From Cryptomeria japonica (lineage: Eukaryota; Streptophyta; Pinopsida; Cupressales; Cupressaceae), in NCBI RefSeq assembly GCF_030272615.1, contig NC_081411.1:44653517-44717516 (forward strand): a stretch of 64,000 bases of DNA, written 5' to 3'. A program made the translations under genes and the position numbers. The stretch's first letter is position 1. Every line of letters begins with the position of its first letter. Below, piece by piece: positions 25,570 through 35,809 of this stretch. The notes beneath the pieces were generated by a model. It was not told the origin of the DNA. It saw only the letters and a list, made by a program, of their open reading frames with translations, and did no database searches.

Positions 25570-26940
25570 GCTTCCCCACACGTTACGAAATATTGTTTTA
25601 AGTAGTTCCCATCACTCGAACAAGCTATATTTGTAGAATCTCGCGTGTTTTCTTTATGTGGACTGCTCGTTTTGTTCCCCGCAAATTTAAGGTTGTGGAA
25701 GGGATTGGCAACGAGAAAACATATTTGGCGTGTTCACAACTTGTAAAACGTTAAAACTGCCACTCAACCTTTTAAAGGAAATTTGTTGCCTCCAAGTAAA
25801 GATGCATGAGAGGAGTGGAGTAACATTAACGATATTGAAACGTGGACGACTCAAGAATTTCGCATTTGTTGCCTCCAAGTAAAGATTGCATGAGAGGAGT
25901 GGAGTAACATTAACGATATTGAAACTTGGACGACTCAAGAATTTCGCATTTGTTGCCTCCAAGTAAAGATTGCATGAGAGGAGTGGAGTAACATTAACGA
26001 TATTGAAACTTGGACGACTCAAGAATTTCGCATTTGTTGCCTTCAAGTAAAGATTGCATGAGAGGAGTGGAGTAACATTAACGATATTGAAACGTGGACG
26101 ACTCAAGAATTTCGCATTTGTTGCCTCCAAGTAAAGATTGCATGAGAGGAGTGGAGTAACATTAATGATATTGAAACGTGGACGACTCAAGAATTTCGCT
26201 TGGTTTGAACTTTGGATATCATTATAATAATTTATAAGCTACAAAAATGAAGTTGATATGGTTACGTTCAGATTTTGTTTCTTATAAAAAAACTTTTGAA
26301 TTTTTGGAAATTTTTTTATTATATCAAATGAAGATGGTTTAAATTACATATATTAAGCTTTGACTTCTTATCTTAAAAGTGTTAAACATTCTCCCGAGTT
26401 TAATATGTTGTCTAGTATGTGTGGTTTAATGTTGGTCGATCAAATAGGATAGGCCCAAACTTTTCAAAGGCTTTTGCCAAGTTGTTGGCAAGTAGTTTTA
26501 GTTGTTTGGTAGTTTGATTTGTGATGTGATTTTAATTATTTATTTATTATATGAATTGATTATTGCATTTTTGTTACTTTATAATAAAAATATAATATTC
26601 TTCATCATAAAATCTGGTTGTTTTAGATGAAAGAAAGTATTTGACTATTTTATTTTATTTTATTTTTTAATAAATTTAAATTATTTGTACAAGGATAAGT
26701 AGAAACTCAAGTTTTCAAATAATCAACCTCTTATTTACAAATTATTTAATCTATTTTTTTTAAATTGATCATAAATTACATTGAGATATTTTCACTTGTT
26801 TAATAAGTAATGAAGTTTTTAAAGTTTGTACATAGAATTCTAATTTTAATATAGCTAATATTATAATTAAGAGTTTATATTTAGATGAAATTTATTTTTT
26901 ATTGTTGGATTCATTAAAATGTAAATAAATTCCAAAGGGT
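25570..26940. repeat. dispersed repeat family 1, copy B
   Basis: The left arm (25655-25735, TATGTGGACTGCTCGTTTTG...GAGAAAACATATTTGG) parallels 2195-2260. The right arm (26640-26930, AT-rich, ending ATTGTTGGATTCATTAAAAT) parallels 2660-2930. The five-unit 84-bp array lies between the arms, the same place where copy A has a different tandem pair. Confidence 0.55.
25781..26199. repeat. tandem repeat, 5 x ~84 bp
   Basis: Units start at 25781, 25864, 25948, 26032 and 26116 with ATTTGTTGCCTYCAAGTAAA, and each ends with a GACTCAAGAATTTCGC block. They differ at only a few bases (for example one-base indels and CGTGG/CTTGG). Because 84 is a multiple of three and the unit has no stop in one minus-strand frame, a 167-codon repetitive frame appears at 25687-26190. 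I do not regard it as a gene. Confidence 0.95.
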
Positions 26941-27000
26941 TTTAGCTCAATCGGTTGAGCAAAATTGGTGAGGAGGATGGTTTGTGATATAGAAGCAATC
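26938..27000 (+). other. tRNA-like segment, possible SINE head
   Basis: GGGTTTTAGCTCAATCGG followed by TTGAGC resembles a tRNA D-arm with its A-box. A weaker GGTTTGTGATA about 30 bases on could be a B-box. There is no proper acceptor stem or anticodon arm, so this is not a functional tRNA gene. It sits at the boundary between two dispersed repeats. Confidence 0.3.
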
Positions 27001-27004
27001 CACA

Positions 27005-28460
27005 AAGGTATAATGTACATAATTGAAAAATTAAACAGAAACACATAAATTATACAAAACTAATGAACCCAACATGAAAAGACAAATAACGCTAACAAAG
27101 ATGTGAGTGTGTTAGACATATATGTTTATGCATCACATTATCATCTATATGATCTAGAATGCTAAAATACTTTTAAACAATGTCCCAGTCTACTCTAGTA
27201 ATTCACCTAATCTATGTAACTAGAAACAAGAATGCATTAGTAATATTTTATATTATAAAAATATAAAGAAACATCATTTAAATATTGAGACTTACACCAT
27301 TTTATGTATAGAAATAGAGATGAATAATAAGTATCAAATCACTTACATATATCTTTGTAGTTTCATGCTTTTAAAATACCTACAAGTATAAAAAAAAGAG
27401 AGGAGTGTTTGGGTTGTTTGGGAGCTTGCCTTTTGGTCAAGCTCCTATATTACTTTTTTAACCTCCAAGGGTAGATAGTGATAAATAGAGTATACAAATA
27501 GTGTGTGCTCCTATCCTAAGTGCATCAATGAATTGAGATCAATGGAAATACAATAAATATAACTAAAATGAGAGAGATTAAAAGAGTGCATATTCCAAAG
27601 TGCTTAGGGGAACTTAAAAGGGAATGGTAAAATGGTAATGAAAAATAATAGTAATAAAATAAGATTGAAACCACCTTTTGAAACTTGAAGAAGCCATAGA
27701 GATAAGAGCACGATCTTAAATGACTTAATGGCTATGAAGAATGCTAAATAAGTGCCAATATGATCACAAGGAGAAAGCAATTCCAAAGAAGAGTTGCCAA
27801 GAGTTGTAGAGTACTAAAGAAAGTACATGTGAGAGAAAATATGAAAATAAAAACATAGATTCAAATTGGGAGGAAGCAAGGAAGGAGAAGAGGCTAGCAA
27901 ATTATTTGACTTCATCTTGAGTAGTTACCATTGACTTTCAAGAAAGTTGTAGGCAGTTAAACAATACAAATGGGTCATCAAACAAGGAATTATTATAGGA
28001 AATCAACATGTTGCATGGAGATCTATCTAGAGTGTGCAAGTACCTTGACAATGTGAGCCATAAAAAGGATTAAACACTAGAAAAATGAAAGGTTAATACA
28101 ATTACAACATCATCTTTATAAAAAATTACCATGAGAGACCAAGCCTTTACACTCTGGGAGGGAAAAAGGCTAGAGACACACTAAAAGGATGGACACCAAA
28201 GCGAGTACAAAGCTTGGTATGAAATTATAAGAATATATATATTTTTTAGTTTCATTTTTCCCTCACTTTAGTGAGCTTATCAAATTATGTGAATATAAGA
28301 AAGTAAATAGCATCATGAAAATAAAAAAAAAGGCATTGTAGCTTGAAAGAAGAAATTTCTTCAAGTGCTGTGATGATTCTCCTGGGCCAAGAATATACAA
28401 AATAAATATTCAAAAGAAAAAAATATATGAAAAAGCATTAGGAAACATAAACAAGTTGGG
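27005..28460. repeat. dispersed repeat family 2, copy 2
   Basis: Collinear with 20200-22130 (see that entry), lacking about 0.4 kb relative to it. Identity by eye is moderate, so the duplication is old. Confidence 0.65.
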
Positions 28461-28605
28461 CAAGTGCACCAAGATGTGGTACCAAAAGGTGCCGCAATTT
28501 ATCTTTTCATAAAAAAATGTCATTGGCATAAAATAATCATCCAAGCCTTTGGGTTGGATGCCCAGGGCAAATCGAAACCAAAGGTTTGGTATTTTCCAAT
28601 GCAAA

Positions 28606-28642
28606 GAATTTGGCGAGCACCAAATATGGCCTCGCCAAATTC
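28606..28642. other. perfect 12-bp inverted repeat (hairpin)
   Basis: GAATTTGGCGAG (28606-28617) and CTCGCCAAATTC (28631-28642) are exact reverse complements separated by 13 bases. Related words (TTTGGTATTTTCCAATGC, GCGAGTGCCAAATT) occur nearby. The sequence gives no function. Confidence 0.8.
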
Positions 28643-28899
28643 AAAATGTTGACTTTTCACATTTTGCGAGTGCCAAATTGGGCACTTTCCAAATGTTCGA
28701 TATATTGGTTAATTGTAGATTTTGTGAATGGTCAAAAGTTCTAGTTTGGATACAAGTCATACTAAATATTTAAGTATAACTTATATTTCATGTCTATATT
28801 GCTAGGATGTTTGAGAGTGGTTTTAAATCTCTAGGAGTTGTAATGTAGATTCTAGGTTTTAGAAGATCATATTATTTTTCAGACTATCAAATTTCAGTG

Positions 28900-29470
28900 A
28901 TCCACATGCTCTTATGAGAATTTTCTCATTCTCTCCATCTCACTCTCTTTATCTCCTCAAAATCTAGACCTATATATATCTCTATCACTCTTTTTATATC
29001 CCCTTTCTACCTTTGTACCTCACCTTCCCTCCTTACCCCCATATATGTCCCCCCTCTCTCCCTCTCTCCTATTCTCTCCCTTTCTTATTGTTTCTCTCCC
29101 CTCTTTCTATTCTCTCAATCCCTAACTCACCCTCCCACCCTCTCTTTTCCCATCCTTAGGTCTCTTCTTCCCTCCATCTTTACCTCTCTACCACTCCCTC
29201 CCTATATCATTATCAACCTCTCTCCCCCATATCTCTCCTCTAAGTTTCTCACCCTCTCTCCCTAGGCTCTAGGACTTATATCTCTCCCCTCTCTAGTTAT
29301 TTACCTCCCTCTTTATCTCTCTCCTTTCCTCCTTATCCCTCTTTCTATTTTTTGATCTTCTCTCTTTCCCTCATCTATATATCTACCCCTCGTCACTCCC
29401 TACGTACCACTCCCTCCCTCCCCCCTTACCCTCATTTTATTTGTCCCCCCTCTCTTAATCATCATGTCTC
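28900..29470. repeat. pyrimidine-rich low-complexity tract 1
   Basis: CT-rich on the plus strand, with recurring CTCTCTAGG, TATCTCTC and CCCTCTC words but no fixed period. Confidence 0.8.
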
Positions 29471-29571
29471 CCTCTCTTGTATAGGGTGTACGTAATAGAG
29501 AGATGATATATGGTTTAGGTATAAGGTCGAGGATATAGATTTTAGAGTTGATTGTATTAGTATAGGGTTTG

Positions 29572-30027
29572 TGTGAGAATTTCCCAAGATCTAGAGGCAA
29601 TGGAAAACACAAAAGAGAGACAAATAGATTCGATAAGAATAAATTGTCTTTGTATCAGTGATGCAAAATACTGATCATCTAGATTATCAAAAAATATTTA
29701 ATACAATGTAGATGAGCCTGATTATAAAGGCAAGGCCATATGGATATGTGAGCACACAATCATTACATGTGGCTCAATGAGAAACTGGGGTAAGTAAGGG
29801 TAGCTAGGATAAATAATAAAATATTCCACAAGAGGTGGATCACTCATCGAAGGTGGAATGTAACAACAAGATAAAACCACAAGAGGTGGAATTTATCCTA
29901 CATACAACATCCCTATGTGCACACTTACCTAAGTGTCTCATATCCAGACAACTATGAGATGCATTATCCTTAGTCAACTTAAGTAAGCTCTAATTATATC
30001 CTATATAAAAAAATAATTACACCAACA
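29572..30027 (-). mobile_element. solo LTR, 456 bp, target duplication GTTTG
   Basis: The element runs from TGTGAGAATTTCCC to TTACACCAACA. It is flanked by an exact 5-bp direct repeat GTTTG (29567-29571 and 30028-30032). Read on the minus strand it begins TGTTGGTGTAATT, a common Copia-style LTR start, hence the strand call. There is no interior, so it is a solo LTR left by recombination. Confidence 0.75.
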
Positions 30028-30089
30028 GTTTGGTGTACAAGATTTCAATGGTACAAGGTTTAAGGTACATAGGGTTGAGGGTATTTCCC

Positions 30090-30746
30090 ATATTGATACT
30101 TTCCTCTATCTCTCTTCTTTCTCACATATCTTCCCTCTCTAGGTCTCTCCCTCTCTCTGTATCTCTCCCTTATTACCCTCATACATTTCTCCCTCTCTAT
30201 TCCCCCTCTCCATTGTTTAGGTCATCACCTCTCCCTCCTACCCTATATAACTTCCTCTCTCCACTTTCTAGGTTTCTCCACCTCTATACCTCTCCATCCA
30301 TGTCTCAATAGGATCCTCTCTATAAGTCTCTCTATCTATCTCTCCCCTCTCTCCTATCTAGGTATCTATCTTCTCTATGACCCTCTAGGTATCTCACCTC
30401 TCTATCTATCCCCTCTCTAGTTCTCTCCCTCCCTCTGCACTACTCTCTCTTCATCACTCCTTATCCATCTCCATTTATGAACTCTCTCCTTCACTTCTCT
30501 CTCTCCTCAGCTCTTTATCTTCAATAAAATATAGACCTATTACTCTCCATCTCTTCACTCTCTTTCTCTTCTCTCTAGGTCTCTCCTATACTCTCTCCTT
30601 CTCTCTCTCTCTTTCCTTCCCTCCTTATCTCCATATCTAACATTCCTTCCTCTATTTCTCTTCTCCACTAATTATTCCCCTCCACACTCTCTCCATTCTC
30701 ATTATCACTACCTCTCTCCCACCCTCTCTCTCTTTCCATCCATGGG
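30090..30746. repeat. pyrimidine-rich low-complexity tract 2
   Basis: Continuation of the CT-rich sequence after the solo LTR, with the same CTCTCTAGGTCTCTCC-like words. The 93-codon Ser/Leu/Pro-rich frame at 30030-30311 is a product of this composition. Confidence 0.8.
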
Positions 30747-30748
30747 TA

Positions 30749-31385
30749 TGTGCAGGATAATGGTGGGTCAAACAGGCTCTTAAGTGGCAATGAAAATTAG
30801 AAAACAGAGTTAGGAAACTTGACGTAAAATTTTGAATAAGTTATCAAAATTTTTTCAAAAACATGTAAGAATAGAATCTGTAGAAAATTGAATGTAGTTT
30901 CTAAGCTACTAGTTTGTTTTTTGAAAAACATAAATCTATTTGACAAAAAATTAAAATTTCAATGTAGTAGTACTAAAATTTTAGGAAAAAGATAAGAAGC
31001 AGGTGTCTGTCTGACCACCCTAATCACAGTCAAATCATAATAATTTTTTATAAGATTTTAGCTATAAGTAGAAGACTCTTGTCTGGATGTGACACATATT
31101 TTTTTATATTTTTCTTTGAAATAAATAATTAATTATGATTTTTTTACTGCAGCTTTTTAAAAATATAAAAAACTCATATGTCTGACCACCATAACTTGGT
31201 CAAAACTTTATAAAATTCATTTTTTCTTTTTTTAATCCTATAGTATATGAAACATAGAATGTGACACATGTTTCAAATTTAAAAAATGTGATACCATTTG
31301 AAAGTTATAGATATTTTTCAACCAACCTATCATTAGAACTTTAATTAGCATATCGCCACCTTTTGGCCCCTCATGATCCTGCACA
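30749..31385. mobile_element. TIR element (MITE-like), 637 bp, TA target duplication
   Basis: The left end reads TGTGCAGGATAATGGTGGG. The right end, reverse-complemented, reads TGTGCAGGATCATGAGGGG, so the first ten bases are identical and most of the next nine match. TA lies outside both ends (30747-30748 and 31386-31387), suggesting a Tc1/mariner-like cut site; a three-base TAT/ATA reading is also possible. The AT-rich interior holds a diverged direct repeat of about 95 bp (31006-31100 and 31168-31270), each starting TGTCTGACCACC and ending GTGACACAT. No transposase frame is present. Confidence 0.6.
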
Positions 31386-31387
31386 TA

Positions 31388-31686
31388 CCCCCATATCTCT
31401 CTCCTTTCCTCCATCTTTACCTCTCTACCTCTCCCTCTTTGTCTCATTACCAACCTCTCCTTTCCCGTCTATCTACCTCACCTCTATCTTTCCACCCTAG
31501 GTCTCTCATCTCTCTCTTCCTAGGCTCTAGATATCTCACCTCTATATCTCTCACCTTGCTAATTCTTTCCTCTCCACCTATTTACCACTCTTTCTCTCTT
31601 TGTGAACTTATCTCTCTTATTTTATTCTCTCTCTCTCTCACCTATCTACATCTTCCCTCTCTAAGTCTCTCAGCCACTCCTTTCCC

Positions 31687-31737
<51 letters not shown>

Positions 31738-31814
31738 TAGCTCTCCATTTCTCATTATTATTCTCTATCTCCTCTTCTCTCTCCCTCTCCTCTCTAGTTC
31801 ATTGCCTCTCCCTC
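31388..31814. repeat. pyrimidine-rich tract 3 with a (CT)n microsatellite
   Basis: CT-rich sequence continues after the TIR element. It includes an uninterrupted (CT)n run at about 31689-31735. The 154-codon frame across it is low-complexity Ser/Leu and not a gene. Confidence 0.85.
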
Positions 31815-32868
31815 TGATGCAGAGCATCATGAAATAATAAATCAAATAACCATTATCAAATCTTCTCCATATATCATAAATTAAACTTGAATCATTTAAA
31901 CCCTTCATCTATTCATTTCTTGCAAATGAAAACCATGAATTTGTCCAAACTGTGAAATTTACTCTATTCTGGTCATGAACAGTCATTAATAACTCTTAAA
32001 ATATAAATCACCCAGACAATCTCTCTAGTCAGATTCTATAAATTCTAGTTATAAAACATTCCTCTAAATTATAGAAAGCTCCAATGGTTAAATCCAAAGT
32101 TATGATGATTGTGCCAAAACTGGTCGCCGTGAATCAGGGTTTTGGGTAGTTCCAAACGGTTTTCACCAAAACATTCATAACTTTCTCAAAACTGAATGAA
32201 ATAAGATCAAACCAAAAGAAATGGAAACATTATTCAATATACTACACTATCATTATGGAAATATACTTTTTTCCAGGCTGTACATGGTCATACCAGGCTT
32301 GGAAACAAGAGGAAAAACTTCCAAGATCACAAAACAAGAGATTGAAGACAATGAAAATATGAAACCAAAATGTTTCCAATGCTTTACAATTCCTTCTCCA
32401 ATTTTTACATACCCTTATGAATGACCATTATAGAGGTTTTATAGCCTTTTTATCTTCACATGGAAGTTACAACTACCCAACTTCCTCTTATGACCATACA
32501 ACCTCCCATTTTGGTCTTTTTACAACTTTTGAAAAGTTGCATTTTACAACTTTTACAACTTTTGAATCAAATGACTTGAAACAGGTTCAAAATAACCTTC
32601 AAAACATATTAGGATGGAATAATAATGTATTTTTGTCACCATTTTACTCCTCCAAGGATATTTTATAAAAATTTTACCAAATGACTAATTCAAGACCTTA
32701 TTAGGACAACTTGGACAACTCATTACAATGGGCTCTTTTAGCCTTACATATTGATTCATATTGACTCAAAATGACATTACAAATGAAAATGTAATTGAAT
32801 AGTTATGAAGTCATTTTTATCCTCTTATAGACTCATTTTATACCTTTGTGTTAGGTGCTCCTGCACCA
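31815..32868 (-). mobile_element. LTR 1 (3' LTR) of a small non-autonomous LTR element
   Basis: 1054 bp, from TGATGCAGAGCATCATG to GCTCCTGCACCA. It is repeated in the same orientation at 33358-34422. The element is flanked by CCCTC (31810-31814 and 34423-34427). The orientation follows from the primer-binding site on the minus strand at 33344-33354, which makes this the 3' LTR. Confidence 0.85.
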
Positions 32869-33357
32869 TACTCCCGAATTTGAAAAGTTTCCAAGTCCCT
32901 CGGAAACATGGATGAAAATAACTTGCAAGAAAATTTTGAGTGAGATCTTCACCTTTGTCTTCATTAATCTTTGCCTCTTTGGATTCTCGTGATGCTTTTG
33001 CTGCATTTTTGTTTTGTTTTGTTTTCTACTTCAATCACAACTCCCATCAATGGAGTTCATACTGGTTGCTCCTCAAGATGCTACTGCAAACATAATTCCA
33101 CCCTCAATGCTGCACCAAACTCACCAACTACTTTGCCTCACCCATGAATCCTTTCCTTGCCTCTCTCCACAGGTCTTTTGGCAACCCACTGGACCTCCTT
33201 CTCAGGCCCCTTGGACCATCTCCTATGGCCCCATGATAGACCTTCATGTCTACCTACTTGCAGCTAGTGGATATACATCTGCAACCACAACCATTAGCAA
33301 ACCAAAATACCAATCACTTGCTTAGCCCAGACCTTTTGCTGAACTCTGATACCAATT
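32869..33357 (-). mobile_element. 489-bp interior of the small LTR element
   Basis: On the minus strand TGGTATCAGAG starts three bases inside the 5' LTR (33354-33344), an initiator-Met tRNA primer-binding site. A purine-rich ATTCGGGAGTA precedes the other LTR. The interior is too short for gag-pol. The 103-codon plus-strand frame (33014-33325) has no recognisable domain and runs antisense to the element, so I leave it uncalled. The layout is that of a TRIM-type element, although these LTRs are longer than usual for TRIMs. Confidence 0.8.
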
Positions 33358-34422
33358 TGATACAGAGCATCATGAAAAAATCAATCAAATAACCATTATC
33401 AAATATTCTCCATATATCATACATTAAAATTGAATCATTTAAACCCTTCATCTTTTCATTTCTTGCAAATGAAAACCATGAATTTGTCCAAAATGTGAAA
33501 TTTACTCTATTCTGGTCATGAAATTATAGTCATGAACAGTCATTAATAACTCTTAAAATATAAATCACCCAGACAATCTCTCCGGTCAGATTCTATAAAT
33601 TCTAGTTATAAAACGTTCCTCCAAATTATAGAAAGCTCCAATGGCTAAATCCAAAGTTATGATGATTGTGCCAAAACTGGTCGCCGTGAATCAGGGTTTT
33701 GGGTAGTTCCAAACGGTTTTCACCAAAACATTCATAACTTTCTCAAAACTGAATGAAATAAGATCAAACCAAAAGAAATGGAAACATTATTCAATATACT
33801 ACACTATAATTATGGAAATACACTTGTTTTCAGGCTGTACATGGTCGTAGCAGACCTGGAAACAAGAGGAAAAACTTCCAAGATCACAAATCAAGAGATT
33901 GAAGACAATGACAATATGATACCAAAATGTTTCCAATGCTTTCCAATTCCTTCTCCAATTTTTACATACCCTTATGAGCGACCATTATAGAGGTTTTATA
34001 GCCTTTTTATCTTCACATGGAAATTACAACTACCCAACTTCCTCTTATGACCATACAACTTCCTATTTTGGTCTTTTTACAACTTTTGAAAAGTTGCATT
34101 TTACAACTTTTACAACTTTTGACTCAAATGACTTTATACTTCAAAATAACCTTCAAAATATATTAGGATGGAATAATAATGTATTTTTGTCACCATTTTA
34201 CCCCTCCAAGGATATTTTATACAAATTTTACCAAATGATTAATTCAAGACCTTATTAGGACAACCTGGACAACTCATTACAATGGGCTCTTTTAGCCTTA
34301 CATATTGATTCATATTGACTCAAAATGACATTACAAATGAAAATGTAATTGAATACTTATGAATTTATTTTTATCCTCTTATAGACTCATTTTATGCCTT
34401 TGTATTAGGTGCTCCTGCACCA
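33358..34422 (-). mobile_element. LTR 2 (5' LTR) of the small non-autonomous LTR element
   Basis: 1065 bp, paired with 31815-32868. It contains a 14-bp internal duplication (AAATTATAGTCATG) that the other LTR lacks, and scattered substitutions, so the insertion is older than the Gypsy element at 14.4 kb. Confidence 0.85.
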
Positions 34423-34427
34423 CCCTC

Positions 34428-34900
34428 CCTTGTATAGGATTTAGATAATAGGTTGTAGTATATAAGGTTTAGGGTATAGGGTACAAGACTAATGGTACAT
34501 AGTTTAGGGTAAATAAGGTTGAGGGTATTGATCATATTGATACATCCCTCTATCTCTTTGTCTTCCTCTCTCTCCTCTTCCACCTCTCTCCCCTCTCTAG
34601 GACTCTCCCTCCCTCCCAACCTCTCTCTATACTCTTTAGGTTTCTCCCTTCCTCCCTCTCTACCTCTCTAATTATCCATCCTTATACCATTACCCACCTC
34701 TCTTTATCTCCCTCTATCTATCTCACTGCTCTCTCTCCCATATAGGTATCTAACTCATCCCTCCTTTCCCCTCTCCATTTATGAACTCTCTCTCTCTCCC
34801 TCCCTTTACTTATCTATTTCCTCCTTCTCTAGGTCCCTTATTCCTTCCATATCTTCATTTTCCTTCATCCATTTCCTCTCTCTCTCTCTCTCCATCTATT
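34428..34900. repeat. pyrimidine-rich low-complexity tract 4
   Basis: CT-rich sequence resumes after the LTR element. A short preface (GGTTGAGGGTATTGATCATA, then TTGATACATCCCTCTATCTC) also occurs around 30065-30110, so the tract repeats on a larger scale. Confidence 0.75.
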
Positions 34901-34959
34901 TGATTTAGGGTTTAAGGTATAGAAATTCTATAGGGTATAGGTTTTATAGAATAGGGTTG

Positions 34960-35150
34960 AGGAAATGATAGACATAGGGAAGGAGATAGAAATGTTAGGG
35001 AAGAGAAAAAATAGATTAAGAGAGCATACAAAGGGAGAGTGGTAAGAGGGGGAGGTAGAGAACTAGAGAGGGTACATATAGATAGATGAGATACCTAGAG
35101 AGGGAGAGAGAGGTTAGAGAGCTAGATGGGAAGAGAGGGGTTAGTGAAAG
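34960..35150. repeat. purine-rich tract, inverted relative to tracts 1-4
   Basis: AG-rich on the plus strand. GAGAACTAGAGAGGGTACAT and GATGAGATACCTAGAGAGG around 35056-35102 are near reverse complements of 30358-30432 (CCTCTAGGTATCTCACC...CCCCTCTCTAGTTCTC). The pyrimidine sequence therefore switches strand here. Confidence 0.7.
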
Positions 35151-35169
35151 GAAAATAACATGGAGTATC

Positions 35170-35572
35170 AATAAAGAACTAATCAATGAGAAATTGTTTC
35201 AAGTAGATTATTATCGTAAAAATGAGAAGCCAAAACCAAGACTAAGCACACCATAATCCAAGAAAGAGACACAAGGTTTTTAAGGGAGAAAACACAAACA
35301 AAAAATCCCCATGATTATTAAATGGTATAAAGCCTAGGAAAAATACAATGAGAGAAAGAGAGAATGACCTTAGAATAGCAATGCTTCCCTAGAAGAAATG
35401 AGAGAGACACCTCAAATATATAGAGGTGAGAGAGGACTTGCAAATATAACTCCCAAGTATAAGGATACCAGTTGTCATCCTATCTGTGTGAAAAGTGTCA
35501 CAATCCTTATATGGAGGAAATCTAATATCCCTTAATTAAAGGAAAATAAAATAAATGAATTGTCCTAACACA
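35170..35572 (-). mobile_element. LTR-like relic
   Basis: The reverse complement starts TGTTAGGACAATTC. It carries a U5-like GTTTTCTCCCTTAAAAACC block near 35275-35295 and a CTATATATTTGAGG promoter-like word near 35415. No target duplication was found and the left end is unknown. Confidence 0.3.
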
Positions 35573-35809
35573 TATACTAGAGGATAAATTGCATGTAGGG
35601 ATTCCAAAGGAATGTCCCAAACTAAATACAAATAAAGAAATCCAAGCCAAGTAAAGATTAAATATTCTAATAATGAGATATATAAATTGGGATAGAAGAG
35701 GAGATTTTATGAATTAGGAGAATGAGAGAGAAGAGGGAGGAGAAAGGACAACTTAAAGAAAGAGAGCGATAAGGAGGGAGGGAGGGAGGGAGAGGTTTAT
35801 TGATGGTAT

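Noticed and set aside
25687-26190. A 167-codon minus-strand frame with a 28-residue repeat
   Set aside because: It is the translation of the 84-bp tandem array. The frame stays open only because 84 is divisible by three and the unit lacks a stop, so nothing supports a gene.
25781-26199. Possible CRISPR-like array
   Set aside because: The units are contiguous, with no spacers, and the context is a plant nuclear genome.
30030-31837. Ser/Leu/Pro-rich frames of 93 and 154 codons
   Set aside because: They reflect the CT-rich low-complexity sequence and have no domain or bounded coding signal.
33014-33325. A 103-codon frame inside the small LTR element
   Set aside because: It is antisense to the element, has no recognisable domain and overlaps sequence adjacent to the primer-binding site.
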